Shown: one piece after another, positions 15,224-24,144 of the stretch
Layout of the letters: each line of letters starts with the position of its first letter
Position numbering within the stretch: the first letter of the stretch is position 1
Assembly (NCBI RefSeq): GCF_030813695.1
Contig: NZ_JAUSVA010000002.1
Coordinates: 7,587,501 to 7,651,500 of the forward strand
From: Kitasatospora herbaricolor
GTDB taxonomy: Bacteria; Actinomycetota; Actinomycetes; Streptomycetales; Streptomycetaceae
Length of the DNA stretch: 64,000 nucleotides
Direction of reading: 5' to 3'
Made by a program: the position numbers and the translations under genes
The notes under the pieces: model-generated
What the model was told of the DNA's origin: nothing
Databases searched by the model: none
What the model saw: the letters and a program-made list of their open reading frames with translations, nothing else

Positions 15224-17998
15224 CTACGCCAGCGGCTGCTCGGTCCAGATGACCTTGCCGGAGCCCGTGTACCTGGTGCCCCAGCGCTCGGCGAACTGCG
15301 CCACCAGGAAGAGCCCGCGGCCGCCCTCGTCCGTGGTGGCCGCGTACCGCAGGTGCGGCGAGGTGCTGCTGGTGTCCGAGACCTCGCAGATCAGCGTGCG
15401 GTCGCGGAGCAGCCGGACCTTGATCGGGCCGGTGGCGTAGCGGATCGCGTTGGTGATCAGCTCGCTCAGGATCAGCTCGGTGACGAACGCCGCCTCCTCC
15501 AGACCCCAGTCGGCCAGCTGTCCGCTCACGGCCGCCCGCACCCCCGACACCGCCGCCGGGTCCGAGGGCACCTCCCACTCGGCCACGTGGTCCTCGGCCA
15601 GCACCCTGGTCCGGGCCACCAGCAGCGCGATGTCGTCGGTGGGGTGGCTGGGCAGCATCGCGTCCAGCACCTTCGTGCAGGTCTCCTCGGGGGTGCGGCC
15701 GGGGTGGGCCAGCGCGGCGCGCAGCAGGTCGAGGCCGACGTCGATGTCCCGGCTGCGGTCCTCGACCAGCCCGTCGGTGTACAGCACCAACAGGCTGCCC
15801 TCGGCCAGCTCCAGCTCGGCCGTCTCGAAGGGCATCCCGGCCAGGCCGAGCGGCGGCCCGGCGGGCAGGGTGGGGAATTCCACCGTGCCGTCCGGGTGCA
15901 CCACGGCGGGCGGCGGGTGGCCGGCCCGGGCCAGCGTGCAGCGGCGGGAGACCGGGTCGTAGACCGCGTACAGGCAGGTCGCGCCGGTGACCGCGGAGTC
16001 GCCGAGGTTGGCCGCCTCGTCCTGGTCGATCCGGTTGACCAGCTCGTCCAGGTGCCCGAGCAGCTCGTCGGGCGGCAGCTCCAGCGCGGAGAAGTTGTGG
16101 ATCGCGGTCCGCAGCCGCCCCATCGTCGCGGCCGCGTGCAGACCGTGGCCGACCACGTCGCCGACCACCAGCGCGACCCGGGTGCCGGCCAGCGGGATCA
16201 CGTCGAACCAGTCCCCGCCGACCCCCGCCTGGGCGGGCAGGTAGCGGTGTGCCACCTCCAGCGCGTTCTGCGGCGGCAGCGAGCGGGGGAGCAGGCTGTG
16301 CTGCAGGGTGACGGCCATCGCGTGCTCCCGGGTGTACCGCCGGGCGTTGTCGATGCAGACGGCGGCGTGCGCGACCAGCTCCTCGGCCAGCGAGAGGTCG
16401 TCCCCCTCGAAGGTCTCGGTCTGCTCCAGGCGCCAGAACCGCACCACGCCGAGCAGCACGCCCCGGGCCCGCAGCGGCACCCTGATCAGCGAGCGCACCC
16501 CGTACTCGACGATCCGGGCGGCCCCCTCCGGGTCCTGCGTCCGCCAGTGGTCGGCCCCGGCCAGGTCGGGCTCCAGCACGGCCAGCCCGCCGCTGAGGCT
16601 GGCGGCCAGCGGGGTGTCCGGCACCACGTCGAACAGCGCGCCCACCGGCTTGAACGGCGCGTCCGCGTTCACCGCGCCGAGCGCGGCCCGGCGCATCCGG
16701 CTGATGCCGGCCGGCGGCTCGTCACCGTCCAGCACCTGCTCCGCCAGGTCGACGCTGACGAAGTCGGCGAACCGGGGGACCAGCACCCGGGCCAGCTCCT
16801 CGGCGGTCCGGGTCACGTCCAGCGTCGTGCCCACGGTCACCCCGGCGTCGTAGAGCAGCCGCAGCCGGCGCCGGGCCACGTCCGCCCGACCGGCCAGGCC
16901 GAGCAGCTCGGTCGAGTCCCGCAGGGTCGCCACGCTGCCGGGCGGCCCGCCGTCGCGGTCGGTCGGCCGGACGTTGACCGCGATCAGCCGCTCGCCGGCC
17001 GGCACCACGTCGTCCGTGACCATCCGGCCGGAGGCGAACAGGGCGGCCATCGCCGGGTCCAGGCCGATCTCGCCGACCGGCCTCCCCTCCGCGTCCGCCG
17101 GCAGGCCGAGCAGCCGGCGGGCCTCGTCGTTGGCCAGCAGCAGCCGCCCGCTGCCGCTGAAGATCAGCACGCCCTCGCGGACGGCGTGCAGCACCGCGTC
17201 GTGGTGCTCGTACATCCGGGTCATCTCGCCCGGGTCCAGGCCGTGGGTCTGGCGCCGCAGCCGCCGGCTGACCAGCGCCGTCCCGCCGGTGGCCAGCAGC
17301 AGGGCGCCCGCCGCGGCGCCGAGGACGATCGGCAGCTGCCGGTCCGAGGCGCTGACCACCCGGTCGATGGTGATGCCGGCCGACACCAGGCCGACCACCT
17401 GTCCGCTGGGCGCCCGGACCGGGACGATCGCCTGCACCAGCGGGCCGATCGTGCCGGTGATCTGCTCGACCACCACCCCGCCGCCCAGCGCCGGCTCGAT
17501 GTTGCCGACGAACTTCTTGCCGATCCGGTCCGGCAGCGGGTGGGTGTAGCGGATGCCGTCCGTGTTCAGCACCACGACGAAGTCCACCCCGGTCTGGATC
17601 CGGACGGACTGCGCCTTCGGCTGGAGGATCGCGGTCGGGTCGGGGCTCTGCAGCGCCGCGACGATGCCCGGTGAGTTCGCGAAAGTCTGTGCGACGGCCA
17701 CCGAGCGGTTCTTGGCCTCCTCGACGCTGTCCCGGTTGGACTGCACCACCAGCGCGACCACGGCCGCCGCCACCAGCAGCAGCACCACCAGCACCTGGAG
17801 GGCGAACACCTGGCCGGCCACGCTGAGCCGGGACGGGGCCGACCGGATCCAGCGCCTGGTCGCCCGGATCGGAGCCGTCCGGCCCGGGCGTCCCGAGGAA
17901 TCGCGCGACGCGCGCGGCTGCTCAGGCCGACCCGACGGGTTGCCGCCGGCCGGGCCAGCGGCCGGGCGCACCCCGGACCGGCCCGGAATTCGGGCCAT
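15224..17998 (-). CDS. SpoIIE-family phosphatase with sensor, PAS, GAF and ATP-binding domains
   Basis: A 924-residue signalling protein. After a ~50-residue Arg/Pro-rich start come a membrane helix (near residues 60-80), an extracytoplasmic Cache-like sensor (DFVVVLNTDGIRYTHPLP), and a second helix (near 220-240). PAS (near 255-360) and GAF (near 375-550) domains follow, then a PP2C/SpoIIE phosphatase (VGGDWFDVIPL, VGDVVGHGLHAAA, LYTDGLVEDR). Last is an anti-sigma-like HATPase (LSELITNAIRYA, DEGGRGLFLVAQFA). It probably dephosphorylates an anti-anti-sigma factor in response to an outside signal and may also act as its antagonist kinase. The partner is not in this window. It starts with ATG at 17998 and is divergent from the RNA methyltransferase. 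Confidence 0.9.
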   Translation of the reverse strand: MARIPGRSGVRPAAGPAGGNPSGRPEQPRASRDSSGRPGRTAPIRATRRWIRSAPSRLSVAGQVFALQVLVVLLLVAAAVVALVVQSNRDSVEEAKNRSVAVAQTFANSPGIVAALQSPDPTAILQPKAQSVRIQTGVDFVVVLNTDGIRYTHPLPDRIGKKFVGNIEPALGGGVVVEQITGTIGPLVQAIVPVRAPSGQVVGLVSAGITIDRVVSASDRQLPIVLGAAAGALLLATGGTALVSRRLRRQTHGLDPGEMTRMYEHHDAVLHAVREGVLIFSGSGRLLLANDEARRLLGLPADAEGRPVGEIGLDPAMAALFASGRMVTDDVVPAGERLIAVNVRPTDRDGGPPGSVATLRDSTELLGLAGRADVARRRLRLLYDAGVTVGTTLDVTRTAEELARVLVPRFADFVSVDLAEQVLDGDEPPAGISRMRRAALGAVNADAPFKPVGALFDVVPDTPLAASLSGGLAVLEPDLAGADHWRTQDPEGAARIVEYGVRSLIRVPLRARGVLLGVVRFWRLEQTETFEGDDLSLAEELVAHAAVCIDNARRYTREHAMAVTLQHSLLPRSLPPQNALEVAHRYLPAQAGVGGDWFDVIPLAGTRVALVVGDVVGHGLHAAATMGRLRTAIHNFSALELPPDELLGHLDELVNRIDQDEAANLGDSAVTGATCLYAVYDPVSRRCTLARAGHPPPAVVHPDGTVEFPTLPAGPPLGLAGMPFETAELELAEGSLLVLYTDGLVEDRSRDIDVGLDLLRAALAHPGRTPEETCTKVLDAMLPSHPTDDIALLVARTRVLAEDHVAEWEVPSDPAAVSGVRAAVSGQLADWGLEEAAFVTELILSELITNAIRYATGPIKVRLLRDRTLICEVSDTSSTSPHLRYAATTDEGGRGLFLVAQFAERWGTRYTGSGKVIWTEQPLA

Positions 17999-18230
17999 AC
18001 GCCATGTCTACACTGCCTTCGGCGAGCAGGCCAAGGGAGCCGCGGCGCGCCGGTCCGCGCAATCACCGGTGACGCCCTGTGCGCCCGCGGACCCGGGGCC
18101 CGCCCGTGCCCGGCCCGGCGGCCGCCCCACCGGTCACCGTGCGTGCCCGCCCGGGCCGCCCGACCAACCCCGGAAGCCCCCGCCGGTCGCCCGTTTGGCC
18201 TTCGCCACCGTGACCGGGCAAGATCGCAGG

Positions 18231-19037
18231 GTGTCCGAACCCAGCACCGTCACCGACCCCGCCGACCCGCGCCTCGCCGACTACACCGGTCTGACCGACG
18301 TGGAGCTGCGCCGCCGCCGCGAGCCCGCCGAGGGCCTCTTCATCGCCGAGGGCGAGAAGGTCATCCGCCGAGCGCTGGCCGCCGGCTACCGGATGCGGTC
18401 GATGCTGCTGACCCCGAAGTGGCTGGAGGTGATGGGCGACCTGATCGCCGGCACCGACGCACCCGTGCACGTGGTCGAGGCCGCGCTCGCCGAGCAGGTC
18501 ACGGGCTACCACGTGCACCGCGGCGCGCTCGCCTCGATGGAGCGCAGGCCGCTGCCGCCGGCCGCCGAGGTGCTGGCCGGGGCCCGCCGGGTCGCCGTGC
18601 TGGAGGGCCTGGTCGACCACACCAACCTCGGCGCGATCTTCCGCAGCGCCGCGGCCCTCGGCATGGACGCCGTGCTGCTCTCCCCGGACTGCGCCGACCC
18701 GCTCTACCGGCGGGCCGTCAAGGTCTCGATGGGCGCCGTGTTCGCCGTCCCCTACGCCCGGCTCGAACCCTGGCCGGCGGCCCTGCAGAGCGTCCGGCAG
18801 GCGGGGTTCCAGCTGCTCGCGCTCACCCCGGCCGAGTCGGCGCTCCCGCTGGCGGACGCCGCGCCGCGCCGGCTGCCCAAGGCCGCCCTGATGCTGGGCG
18901 CCGAGGGGGACGGGCTGACCCGCCGGGCCCTGGAGGCGGCCGACCACCAGGTGCGGATCCCGATGGCGCACGGCATCGACTCGCTGAACGTCGGCGCGGC
19001 GGCGGCGGTGGCCTTCTACACCGTCACGGCGGGCTGA
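18231..19037 (+). CDS. TrmH/SpoU-family RNA 2'-O-methyltransferase
   Basis: SAM-dependent methylation of a ribose 2'-OH on tRNA or rRNA; the exact target is not clear. The 268-residue product has a substrate-binding domain (EGLFIAEGEKVIRRAL) and the SPOUT knot motifs: motif 1 LVDHTNLGAIFRSAAALG (near residues 125-142), motif 2 LMLGAEGDGL (near 222) and motif 3 IPMAHGIDSLNVGAAAAV (near 242-260). The GTG at 18231 is the best start by alignment of the protein, though the ribosome site is weak; GTG at 18210 is an in-frame alternative. It is convergent with the kinase gene, with no strong terminator between them. Confidence 0.88.
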   Translation: MSEPSTVTDPADPRLADYTGLTDVELRRRREPAEGLFIAEGEKVIRRALAAGYRMRSMLLTPKWLEVMGDLIAGTDAPVHVVEAALAEQVTGYHVHRGALASMERRPLPPAAEVLAGARRVAVLEGLVDHTNLGAIFRSAAALGMDAVLLSPDCADPLYRRAVKVSMGAVFAVPYARLEPWPAALQSVRQAGFQLLALTPAESALPLADAAPRRLPKAALMLGAEGDGLTRRALEAADHQVRIPMAHGIDSLNVGAAAAVAFYTVTAG

Positions 19038-19098
19038 CCCACCGGTCCGTCCGGGGCGGTGCCCGGCCGCTCCGGACGCGGGGTGGTCGCGGGGCGGC

Positions 19099-20991
19099 TC
19101 AGCCGCCCGTACCGCCCGAGACGCCGGCGCCCGGCCAGGACTCCTCCCAGGTGCCGTCACCGCGCACGGTGTAGCGGGTGGACGAGACCGCGCCGGTCTG
19201 CGAGACCCGCTCCTCGCGCACCAGCGAGCCGCTGTCGAGCCGCCAGCTCGCCACCGCCTGCGGGTTCGCGGCCGAGGAGCGGGAGGCCAGCGCCACGGGC
19301 GCGCCACCGCTGAAACCGAAGAGCTGCACCAGGTCGACCGGCACCGAGCCCTCGGCCCGCCGGAGCACCACCAGCGCCGCCGCCGCGCCCCGGTACTGGG
19401 CCGGCAGCACGGCGCTGAGCGCCACCTGCGGGCCCTCGCCGGCCGAGCGGCCGTCGCGCAGCCGGATGCCGCCGCCGCCCGCCGGGTCGGGGAAGCTGCG
19501 GTTGGGCCAGTCCACCGCGGGCAGGGCGCCGACGGCCGGGCCGAGCCCGGCGTCGGGGCCCGGCGGGTTGCCGCGTGCCGCCGCGGCCAGCGCCGCGGTG
19601 GACTGCGCGGCGGGCGACTGCGCCGCGGCCGGCGGGGGCGCCGGTACGGCGGCGGACGGTGCGCCGCCGGCCGGCTGGGTGGCCGCCACGTCCACCGAGA
19701 GCCCGCCCGCGACGGCCGGCGCGGAGGCGGCCGCCGGCACCGCGCCGGGCCGGCCGAGGCTCTGGTCGGCGCGGTTCTCGCAGCCCTGGGCCGCGGCGAT
19801 GGCCAGCGCCACGCCGACGGTCACCGTGACGAAGACGATCACCCGCTGCCGCAGCAGCCGGCGCCGGGAGCCGCTCGGACGGCCGGGGGCGGGCGTGTGC
19901 TGGCGGTCCCGCCGCTCGCCGGCGCGGCCGGGCGGCGGGGTCTGCTGGCGCGGCCTCAAGGGCCGGGTGCGCTGCGCGGCGTCGGCGCGGGGCAGCGGTG
20001 AGGTGTCCGGCTGGCCGTAGGGCCGCCGTCCGGGCGCCGGGCGCTCCGCGCCGGCCCGCACCCGCGCCCCGACGGCCGGCCCGGGGGCCCGGCCGGGGGC
20101 GGGTACGGCCTGCGGCGGGGGAGCGACCGTGCGGGGGGCCGGCGAGGTGCGGCCGCCGCCGGTCGCGGCGGCGCCCCGGGCGGCCAGCTCGCTGAGCCGC
20201 TCGTGCAGCGCGGCGGCGCCGGGCCGCTCGGTGGGCTCCTTGGCCAGGCAGGCCTTCACCAGCGGCGCCAGCTGCGGCGGTACGGCCGAGAGGTCGGGCT
20301 CCTCGTGCACGACCCGGTAGAGCATCACCTCGGAGGAGGCGCCGGAGCCGAACGGGGAATCCCCGGTGAGCGCGTAGGCGAGGGTCGCGCCGAAGGCGAA
20401 GACGTCGGTGGCGGGCGTGACCGCGGCCCCGCGCACCTGCTCGGGCGCCAGGAAGCCGGGCGATCCGACGGCGGTGCCGACGTGGGTGAGCGTGCTGGCG
20501 CCGCGGGACCAGGCGATGCCGAAGTCGATGATGCGCGGGCCCTTGGGGGAGAGCAGGATGTTGGACGGCTTGAGGTCGCGGTGCACCACCCCGGCCTCGT
20601 GCACCTTGACCAGCCCGTCCGCCAGCGCGGCGCCGATCCGGGCCGCCTCCGGCCAGCCCAGCGGCCCCTCGTCGCCGACCCGCTTGTACAGCGAGGGCCC
20701 GGGGACGTACGCGGTGGCCAGCCAGGGCCGGTCCGCCTCGATGTCCGAGCCCATCACCCGAGCCGTGCAGCCGCCCCGGATCCGGGAGGCCGCCGCGATC
20801 TCGCGCGCGAAGCGGGTCCGGAACTCGGCGTCCTCCGCCAGCTCGGCGCGGATCAGCTTGAGCGCGACCCGCTGCCCCCGGCGGTCGGAGCCGAGGAAGA
20901 CCACGCCCATGCCGCCGGCCCCCAGCCGCCGGTGCAGGCGGTACGGTCCGACGATGCGGGGGTCCTCACGCCTCAGCCGCATCATCGCCAT
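19099..20991 (-). CDS. Membrane-anchored Ser/Thr protein kinase
   Basis: A 630-residue eukaryotic-type (Hanks) kinase. The kinase domain covers residues ~15-275: the glycine loop LGAGGMGVVFLG, the lysine in VALKLIRAE, catalytic HRDLKPSN, DFGIAW, and the APE-like APEQVRG. A Pro/Arg-rich linker follows, then a single membrane helix (IVFVTVTVGVALAIAAA, near residue 395), an Ala/Pro-rich stretch and a ~130-residue outer domain of unknown fold. It probably senses an outside signal. The ATG at 20991 is used; MRLRRED a few residues in is possible. It stands alone upstream of a long intergenic region. Confidence 0.9.
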   Translation of the reverse strand: MAMMRLRREDPRIVGPYRLHRRLGAGGMGVVFLGSDRRGQRVALKLIRAELAEDAEFRTRFAREIAAASRIRGGCTARVMGSDIEADRPWLATAYVPGPSLYKRVGDEGPLGWPEAARIGAALADGLVKVHEAGVVHRDLKPSNILLSPKGPRIIDFGIAWSRGASTLTHVGTAVGSPGFLAPEQVRGAAVTPATDVFAFGATLAYALTGDSPFGSGASSEVMLYRVVHEEPDLSAVPPQLAPLVKACLAKEPTERPGAAALHERLSELAARGAAATGGGRTSPAPRTVAPPPQAVPAPGRAPGPAVGARVRAGAERPAPGRRPYGQPDTSPLPRADAAQRTRPLRPRQQTPPPGRAGERRDRQHTPAPGRPSGSRRRLLRQRVIVFVTVTVGVALAIAAAQGCENRADQSLGRPGAVPAAASAPAVAGGLSVDVAATQPAGGAPSAAVPAPPPAAAQSPAAQSTAALAAAARGNPPGPDAGLGPAVGALPAVDWPNRSFPDPAGGGGIRLRDGRSAGEGPQVALSAVLPAQYRGAAAALVVLRRAEGSVPVDLVQLFGFSGGAPVALASRSSAANPQAVASWRLDSGSLVREERVSQTGAVSSTRYTVRGDGTWEESWPGAGVSGGTGG

Positions 20992-21530
20992 CTTCGTTCC
21001 CGTCAGCCCGTGGGTGAGACCCCGTCGGTTGGGGCATCGTCAGATCCTGTCCGGCACAGCTTACGGACTGCCTGCTGCGGTGTGCTGATACGCAACACCC
21101 CAACGGCCCGTGGGATTGTCCGATCTTCCCCTGCGAGGGGCCGCCGCACCCGTGCTGACCAGCCGCGGGAGCGATTTCGTGATGATCTCCCGAGCACCTC
21201 CCGCGGTCCGCTCCCGGGCCTTCCCGCGCGCTCCCTCGGGGTCGCTCTCAGGGTTCCCTCGGGGATGTGATCCCCGTCATCTCCCCCTTCGGTAGTAGGC
21301 CGCCGCGCCGGTCGTCATCCTCCGGGATGCCCGGCGAACCGTACGCGGGCATGACGCGCGGCCACCCCCCTGCGCCATAGCGTTGCCTTTAGCGGTGGGC
21401 GCGAGACTCGTCCCCCGAGGTAGACCGTCCACCGCGCCAGCCCGCCGCCCGCACAGGCGGCACGTACGCAGCACCGGGAGCACCCGGAGCCCAGCACCGG
21501 CGGCAGGCCGGTCCGTCCGGCCGAGCACAG
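20992..21530. other. Intergenic region upstream of the kinase
   Basis: About 540 bp between the divergent kinase and the small membrane ORF. I see no gene. It includes the kinase promoter region, a moderately AT-rich patch near 21060-21120, and no strong inverted repeat. Overlapping ORFs here have no family resemblance and odd composition. Confidence 0.5.
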
Positions 21531-21584
21531 CACGAACAGCACAGCACGAACAGCACAGCGCGAACAGCACAGCGCGAACAGCAC
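21531..21584 (+). repeat. 14-bp tandem repeat (about 3.9 copies)
   Basis: Units CACGAACAGCACAG (21531-21544, 21545-21558) and CGCGAACAGCACAG (21559-21572, then a partial copy to 21584). The copies differ by a single A/G change at the second base. The array ends 49 bp before the small membrane ORF. Confidence 0.9.
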
Positions 21585-21632
21585 GCACGGCACAGCAGAG
21601 ACCGACCACCGGAACGGGTAGGAGCAGGGCAG

Positions 21633-21824
21633 ATGGCACCGCAGGTCACCGGACCAACCCGTCGCCGGCCTTCTCCGGCCCGACGCCCGGGCGCCCAGAC
21701 CAGGCACCCCGCGGTGGCCCTGGCGATGGCGCTGCCCTGCGCGGTGCTGCTGGTCATGCTGTTCGGCGGCTGGGAGCAGATGGCGACCCAGGCCCAGGCC
21801 GTCGCCGACCTGATCGGGCACTGA
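21633..21824 (+). CDS. Small predicted membrane protein, unknown function
   Basis: A 63-residue ORF: a basic Arg/Pro-rich start of about 25 residues, one hydrophobic helix (VALAMALPCAVLLVMLFGGW, residues ~29-48) and a short polar end (QAQAVADLIGH). The ATG has TAGGAG 8 bases upstream, which supports real translation. I recognise no family. It lies alone between a 14-bp repeat array and the tRNA operon. The topology would put the basic end inside. Confidence 0.55.
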   Translation: MAPQVTGPTRRRPSPARRPGAQTRHPAVALAMALPCAVLLVMLFGGWEQMATQAQAVADLIGH

Positions 21825-21923
21825 TCCCCTGGGGAGGGGAGTCGGTGCCGGCCGAGGCGCCGCGCCCGCGTTGACACGCGGACGGGCGGGAGCGGAGCGC
21901 GGAGCGCCTCGGCAGACGGAGTT

Positions 21924-21961
21924 GCCGCGTACGGACGCCGGTGAGGGCGCCCGTACGCGGC
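21924..21961 (+). terminator. Hairpin after the small membrane ORF
   Basis: An 11-bp perfect stem, 21924-21934 with 21951-21961. It is 100 bp past the stop codon. It could serve either strand. Confidence 0.4.
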
Positions 21962-22026
21962 TCTCCCATGTCCGGGGCCCGCTTCTTCCGGGGGTGCCCC
22001 TCCTGCTGCGGGAGGCCGGGACACGA

Positions 22027-22060
22027 CGAAGGCCGTGATCCTCACGGACCACGGCCTTCG
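22027..22060 (-). terminator. Terminator of the minus-strand tRNA operon
   Basis: A perfect 11-bp stem (22027-22037 with 22050-22060) just past the 3' end of the last tRNA-Val gene. No T-run is present on the minus strand. Confidence 0.6.
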
Positions 22061-22069
22061 GCTGAACTG

Positions 22070-22141
<72 letters not shown>

Positions 22142-22181
22142 CTGGTGAGGCGGTACTACGGCGAACCCCGAGGGGATCGAG

Positions 22182-22253
<72 letters not shown>

Positions 22254-22293
22254 CTGGTGAGGCGGTACTACGGCGAACCCCGAGAGGTCCGAG

Positions 22294-22365
<72 letters not shown>

Positions 22366-22398
22366 GGGGAGGGCTCCCGGCGAACCAGGGGCACCTCT

Positions 22399-22472
22399 TG
22401 GAGGTGGAGACGGGATTTGAACCCGTGTAGACGGCTTTGCAGGCCGTTGCCTCGCCTCTCGGCCACTCCACC
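22399..22472 (-). tRNA. tRNA-Cys (GCA)
   Basis: Acceptor GGTGGAG/CTCCACC with discriminator T, anticodon loop CTGCAAA (GCA) in an ACGGC/GCCGT stem, T-loop GGTTCAAATCC. Unlike its neighbours the 3' CCA is encoded (22399-22401), giving 74 bases. Confidence 0.97.
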
Positions 22473-22512
22473 AGGCAACACTCGAAGGACGATCTTACAC
22501 TGTCCTTCATCG

Positions 22513-22585
22513 AGCGGACGACGAGATTCGAACTCGCGACCCTCACCTTGGCAAGGTGATGCTCTACCAACTGAGCCACGTCCGC
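22513..22585 (-). tRNA. tRNA-Gly (GCC)
   Basis: Acceptor GCGGACG/CGTCCGC, anticodon loop TTGCCAA (GCC) in a TCACC/GGTGA stem, T-loop GGTTCGAATCT-type (GAGTTCGAATCTC). 73 bases, no CCA encoded. First gene of the five-tRNA operon. Confidence 0.97.
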
Positions 22586-22642
22586 CTGTCTCCCGGGGGC
22601 TTCACCGCTTTTCTTCGGCTGCGCTCCCTGGCGACGTGTTGA

Positions 22643-22670
22643 ACTCTAGCGGATTCCCGGGCCAGCTAAA
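22643..22670 (-). promoter_or_regulatory. Candidate promoter of the five-tRNA operon
   Basis: On the minus strand, TTTAGC and TAGAGT are 16 bp apart, about 58 bp before tRNA-Gly. The patch is AT-richer than its surroundings. The rest of the 318-bp gap to pabB (22586-22903) shows nothing else I can name. Confidence 0.4.
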
Positions 22671-22903
22671 AATCCGTTCCCGCAGCGTGCCGCGGGGATG
22701 CTCCCCAGGTGGTGCTCCGTCAGCCCGCCCGGACCCTCCGGGCCGATGCCCGCGCCCGCTCGCGCCGCAGAGCGCCCGGCGCCCGTCCGCCGGGCGCACC
22801 CGCGCCCCGCGCGCCCCCCGACCTACACTTCAGGCACCGCAGACCACCTCTTCGTCGCGCCCCACCACCGCGCGGCACAGCACCGAATCCGCGCAGGAGC
22901 ACC

Positions 22904-23953
22904 GTGTCCGGCCCAGCCCTTCCCCCCAGCCCGCTCGCCCGCTTCGGCGGCCGCCTCGCGACCGGGCTGCGTGACGTCACCTCGGACCCGGCCGCACTCG
23001 ACTCCGCCGGCTTCTGGGCCGTCGCGTACGACTTCGAGGGCCGCCTCACCTGCGCCCGCTTCGAGGACGTCCGCCCGGCCCCCGCCCCGCCCCGCACCGA
23101 GGGCTGGCACGGCCCGGGCCCCGACAGCTGGCACAGCTCGCTGGACCGGGACGCCTACACGGCCGGCGTGCGCCGGATCCGCGAGCACATCGCGGCGGGC
23201 GAGGTCTACCAGGCCAACCTCTGCCGGGTGCTCTCCGCGCCGCTGCCCGACCCGGGCCGCAGCGACGTCGACGCCCTCACCGGGCTGCTCGCCCACGGCA
23301 ACCCGGCCCCCTACGCCGGCACCCTGCGGCTGCCCGCCCACGGCGTCGAGATAGCCACCGCCTCGCCGGAGCTCTACCTGCGCCGCGCCGGCCGCACCGT
23401 CTCCTCCGGGCCGATCAAGGGCACCGGCCGCACGGAGCACGATCTGCTGGAGAAGGACCACGCCGAGAACGTGATGATCGTGGACCTGGTCCGCAACGAC
23501 CTCGGCCGGGTCTGCGCGACGGGCACCGTCACCGTCCCCGACCTGTGCGCGGTGGAGAAGCACCCCGGGCTGGTCCACCTGGTGTCCACCGTCGAGGGCA
23601 GCCTGCGCGAGGGTGCGGGCTGGCCCGAGCTGTTCGACGCCACCTTCCCGCCCGGGTCGGTCACCGGTGCCCCCAAGTCCAGCGCCCTGCGGATCATCGA
23701 AGCCCTGGAACGGGCCCCGCGCGGGCCCTACTGCGGGGCCGTCGGCTGGGTGGACGCGGACCGCGGCGAGGGCGAACTCGCGGTCGGCATCCGCACGTTC
23801 TGGATCGACCGGAGCGACCCCGCGGTGCCGGTCCTGCGCTTCGGCACCGGTGCCGGCATCACCTGGGAGTCGGACCCCGCCCGGGAGTGGGCGGAGACCG
23901 AGCTCAAGGCCGCCCGACTGGTCGCGATAGCGTCTGGCCAGGGCACTCCCTGA
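22904..23953 (+). CDS. pabB: Chorismate-binding enzyme, aminodeoxychorismate synthase component I type
   Basis: Aminates chorismate to 4-amino-4-deoxychorismate, the first step to p-aminobenzoate and folate. The 349-residue product is the catalytic chorismate-binding domain: IAAGEVYQANLCR (near residue 93), SSGPIKGTGR, DLVRNDLGR and FPPGSVTGAPK. It lacks most of the N-terminal Trp-binding-type domain (E. coli PabB has about 450 residues). There is no glutamine amidotransferase (PabA) next to it, so ammonia must come from a subunit elsewhere. The GTG at 22904 with AGGAG upstream is used. It lies 191 bp before pabC, a clear pathway pair. Confidence 0.88.
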   Translation: MSGPALPPSPLARFGGRLATGLRDVTSDPAALDSAGFWAVAYDFEGRLTCARFEDVRPAPAPPRTEGWHGPGPDSWHSSLDRDAYTAGVRRIREHIAAGEVYQANLCRVLSAPLPDPGRSDVDALTGLLAHGNPAPYAGTLRLPAHGVEIATASPELYLRRAGRTVSSGPIKGTGRTEHDLLEKDHAENVMIVDLVRNDLGRVCATGTVTVPDLCAVEKHPGLVHLVSTVEGSLREGAGWPELFDATFPPGSVTGAPKSSALRIIEALERAPRGPYCGAVGWVDADRGEGELAVGIRTFWIDRSDPAVPVLRFGTGAGITWESDPAREWAETELKAARLVAIASGQGTP

Positions 23954-24144
23954 TCCCGGCCGGCGGCCGACCCCGGTCGGCTGACCCCGGCCGGACGGGG
24001 AGCCCCGCCCGGCGGCGCGCCGCCCCTCGTCCGGGGGTCCACGGAGCGAGCAGTCCCGCCGTAGCAGTCCCGCAGTGAAGTCCCAGTGCGGAAGGTCCCG
24101 CAGCGCGACCGTCCCCACCCGTCCTCCCCGAGGAGCAGCCACCG

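Noticed and set aside
14309..17674. Plus-strand ORF of 1121 codons
   Set aside because: It overlaps cysG in another frame and the SpoIIE gene on the other strand, both with clear domains.
21277..22052. Cys/Arg-rich minus-strand ORFs over the 14-bp repeat
   Set aside because: The Cys-rich segments (CCSCCAVRAVL) are only the translated tandem repeat.
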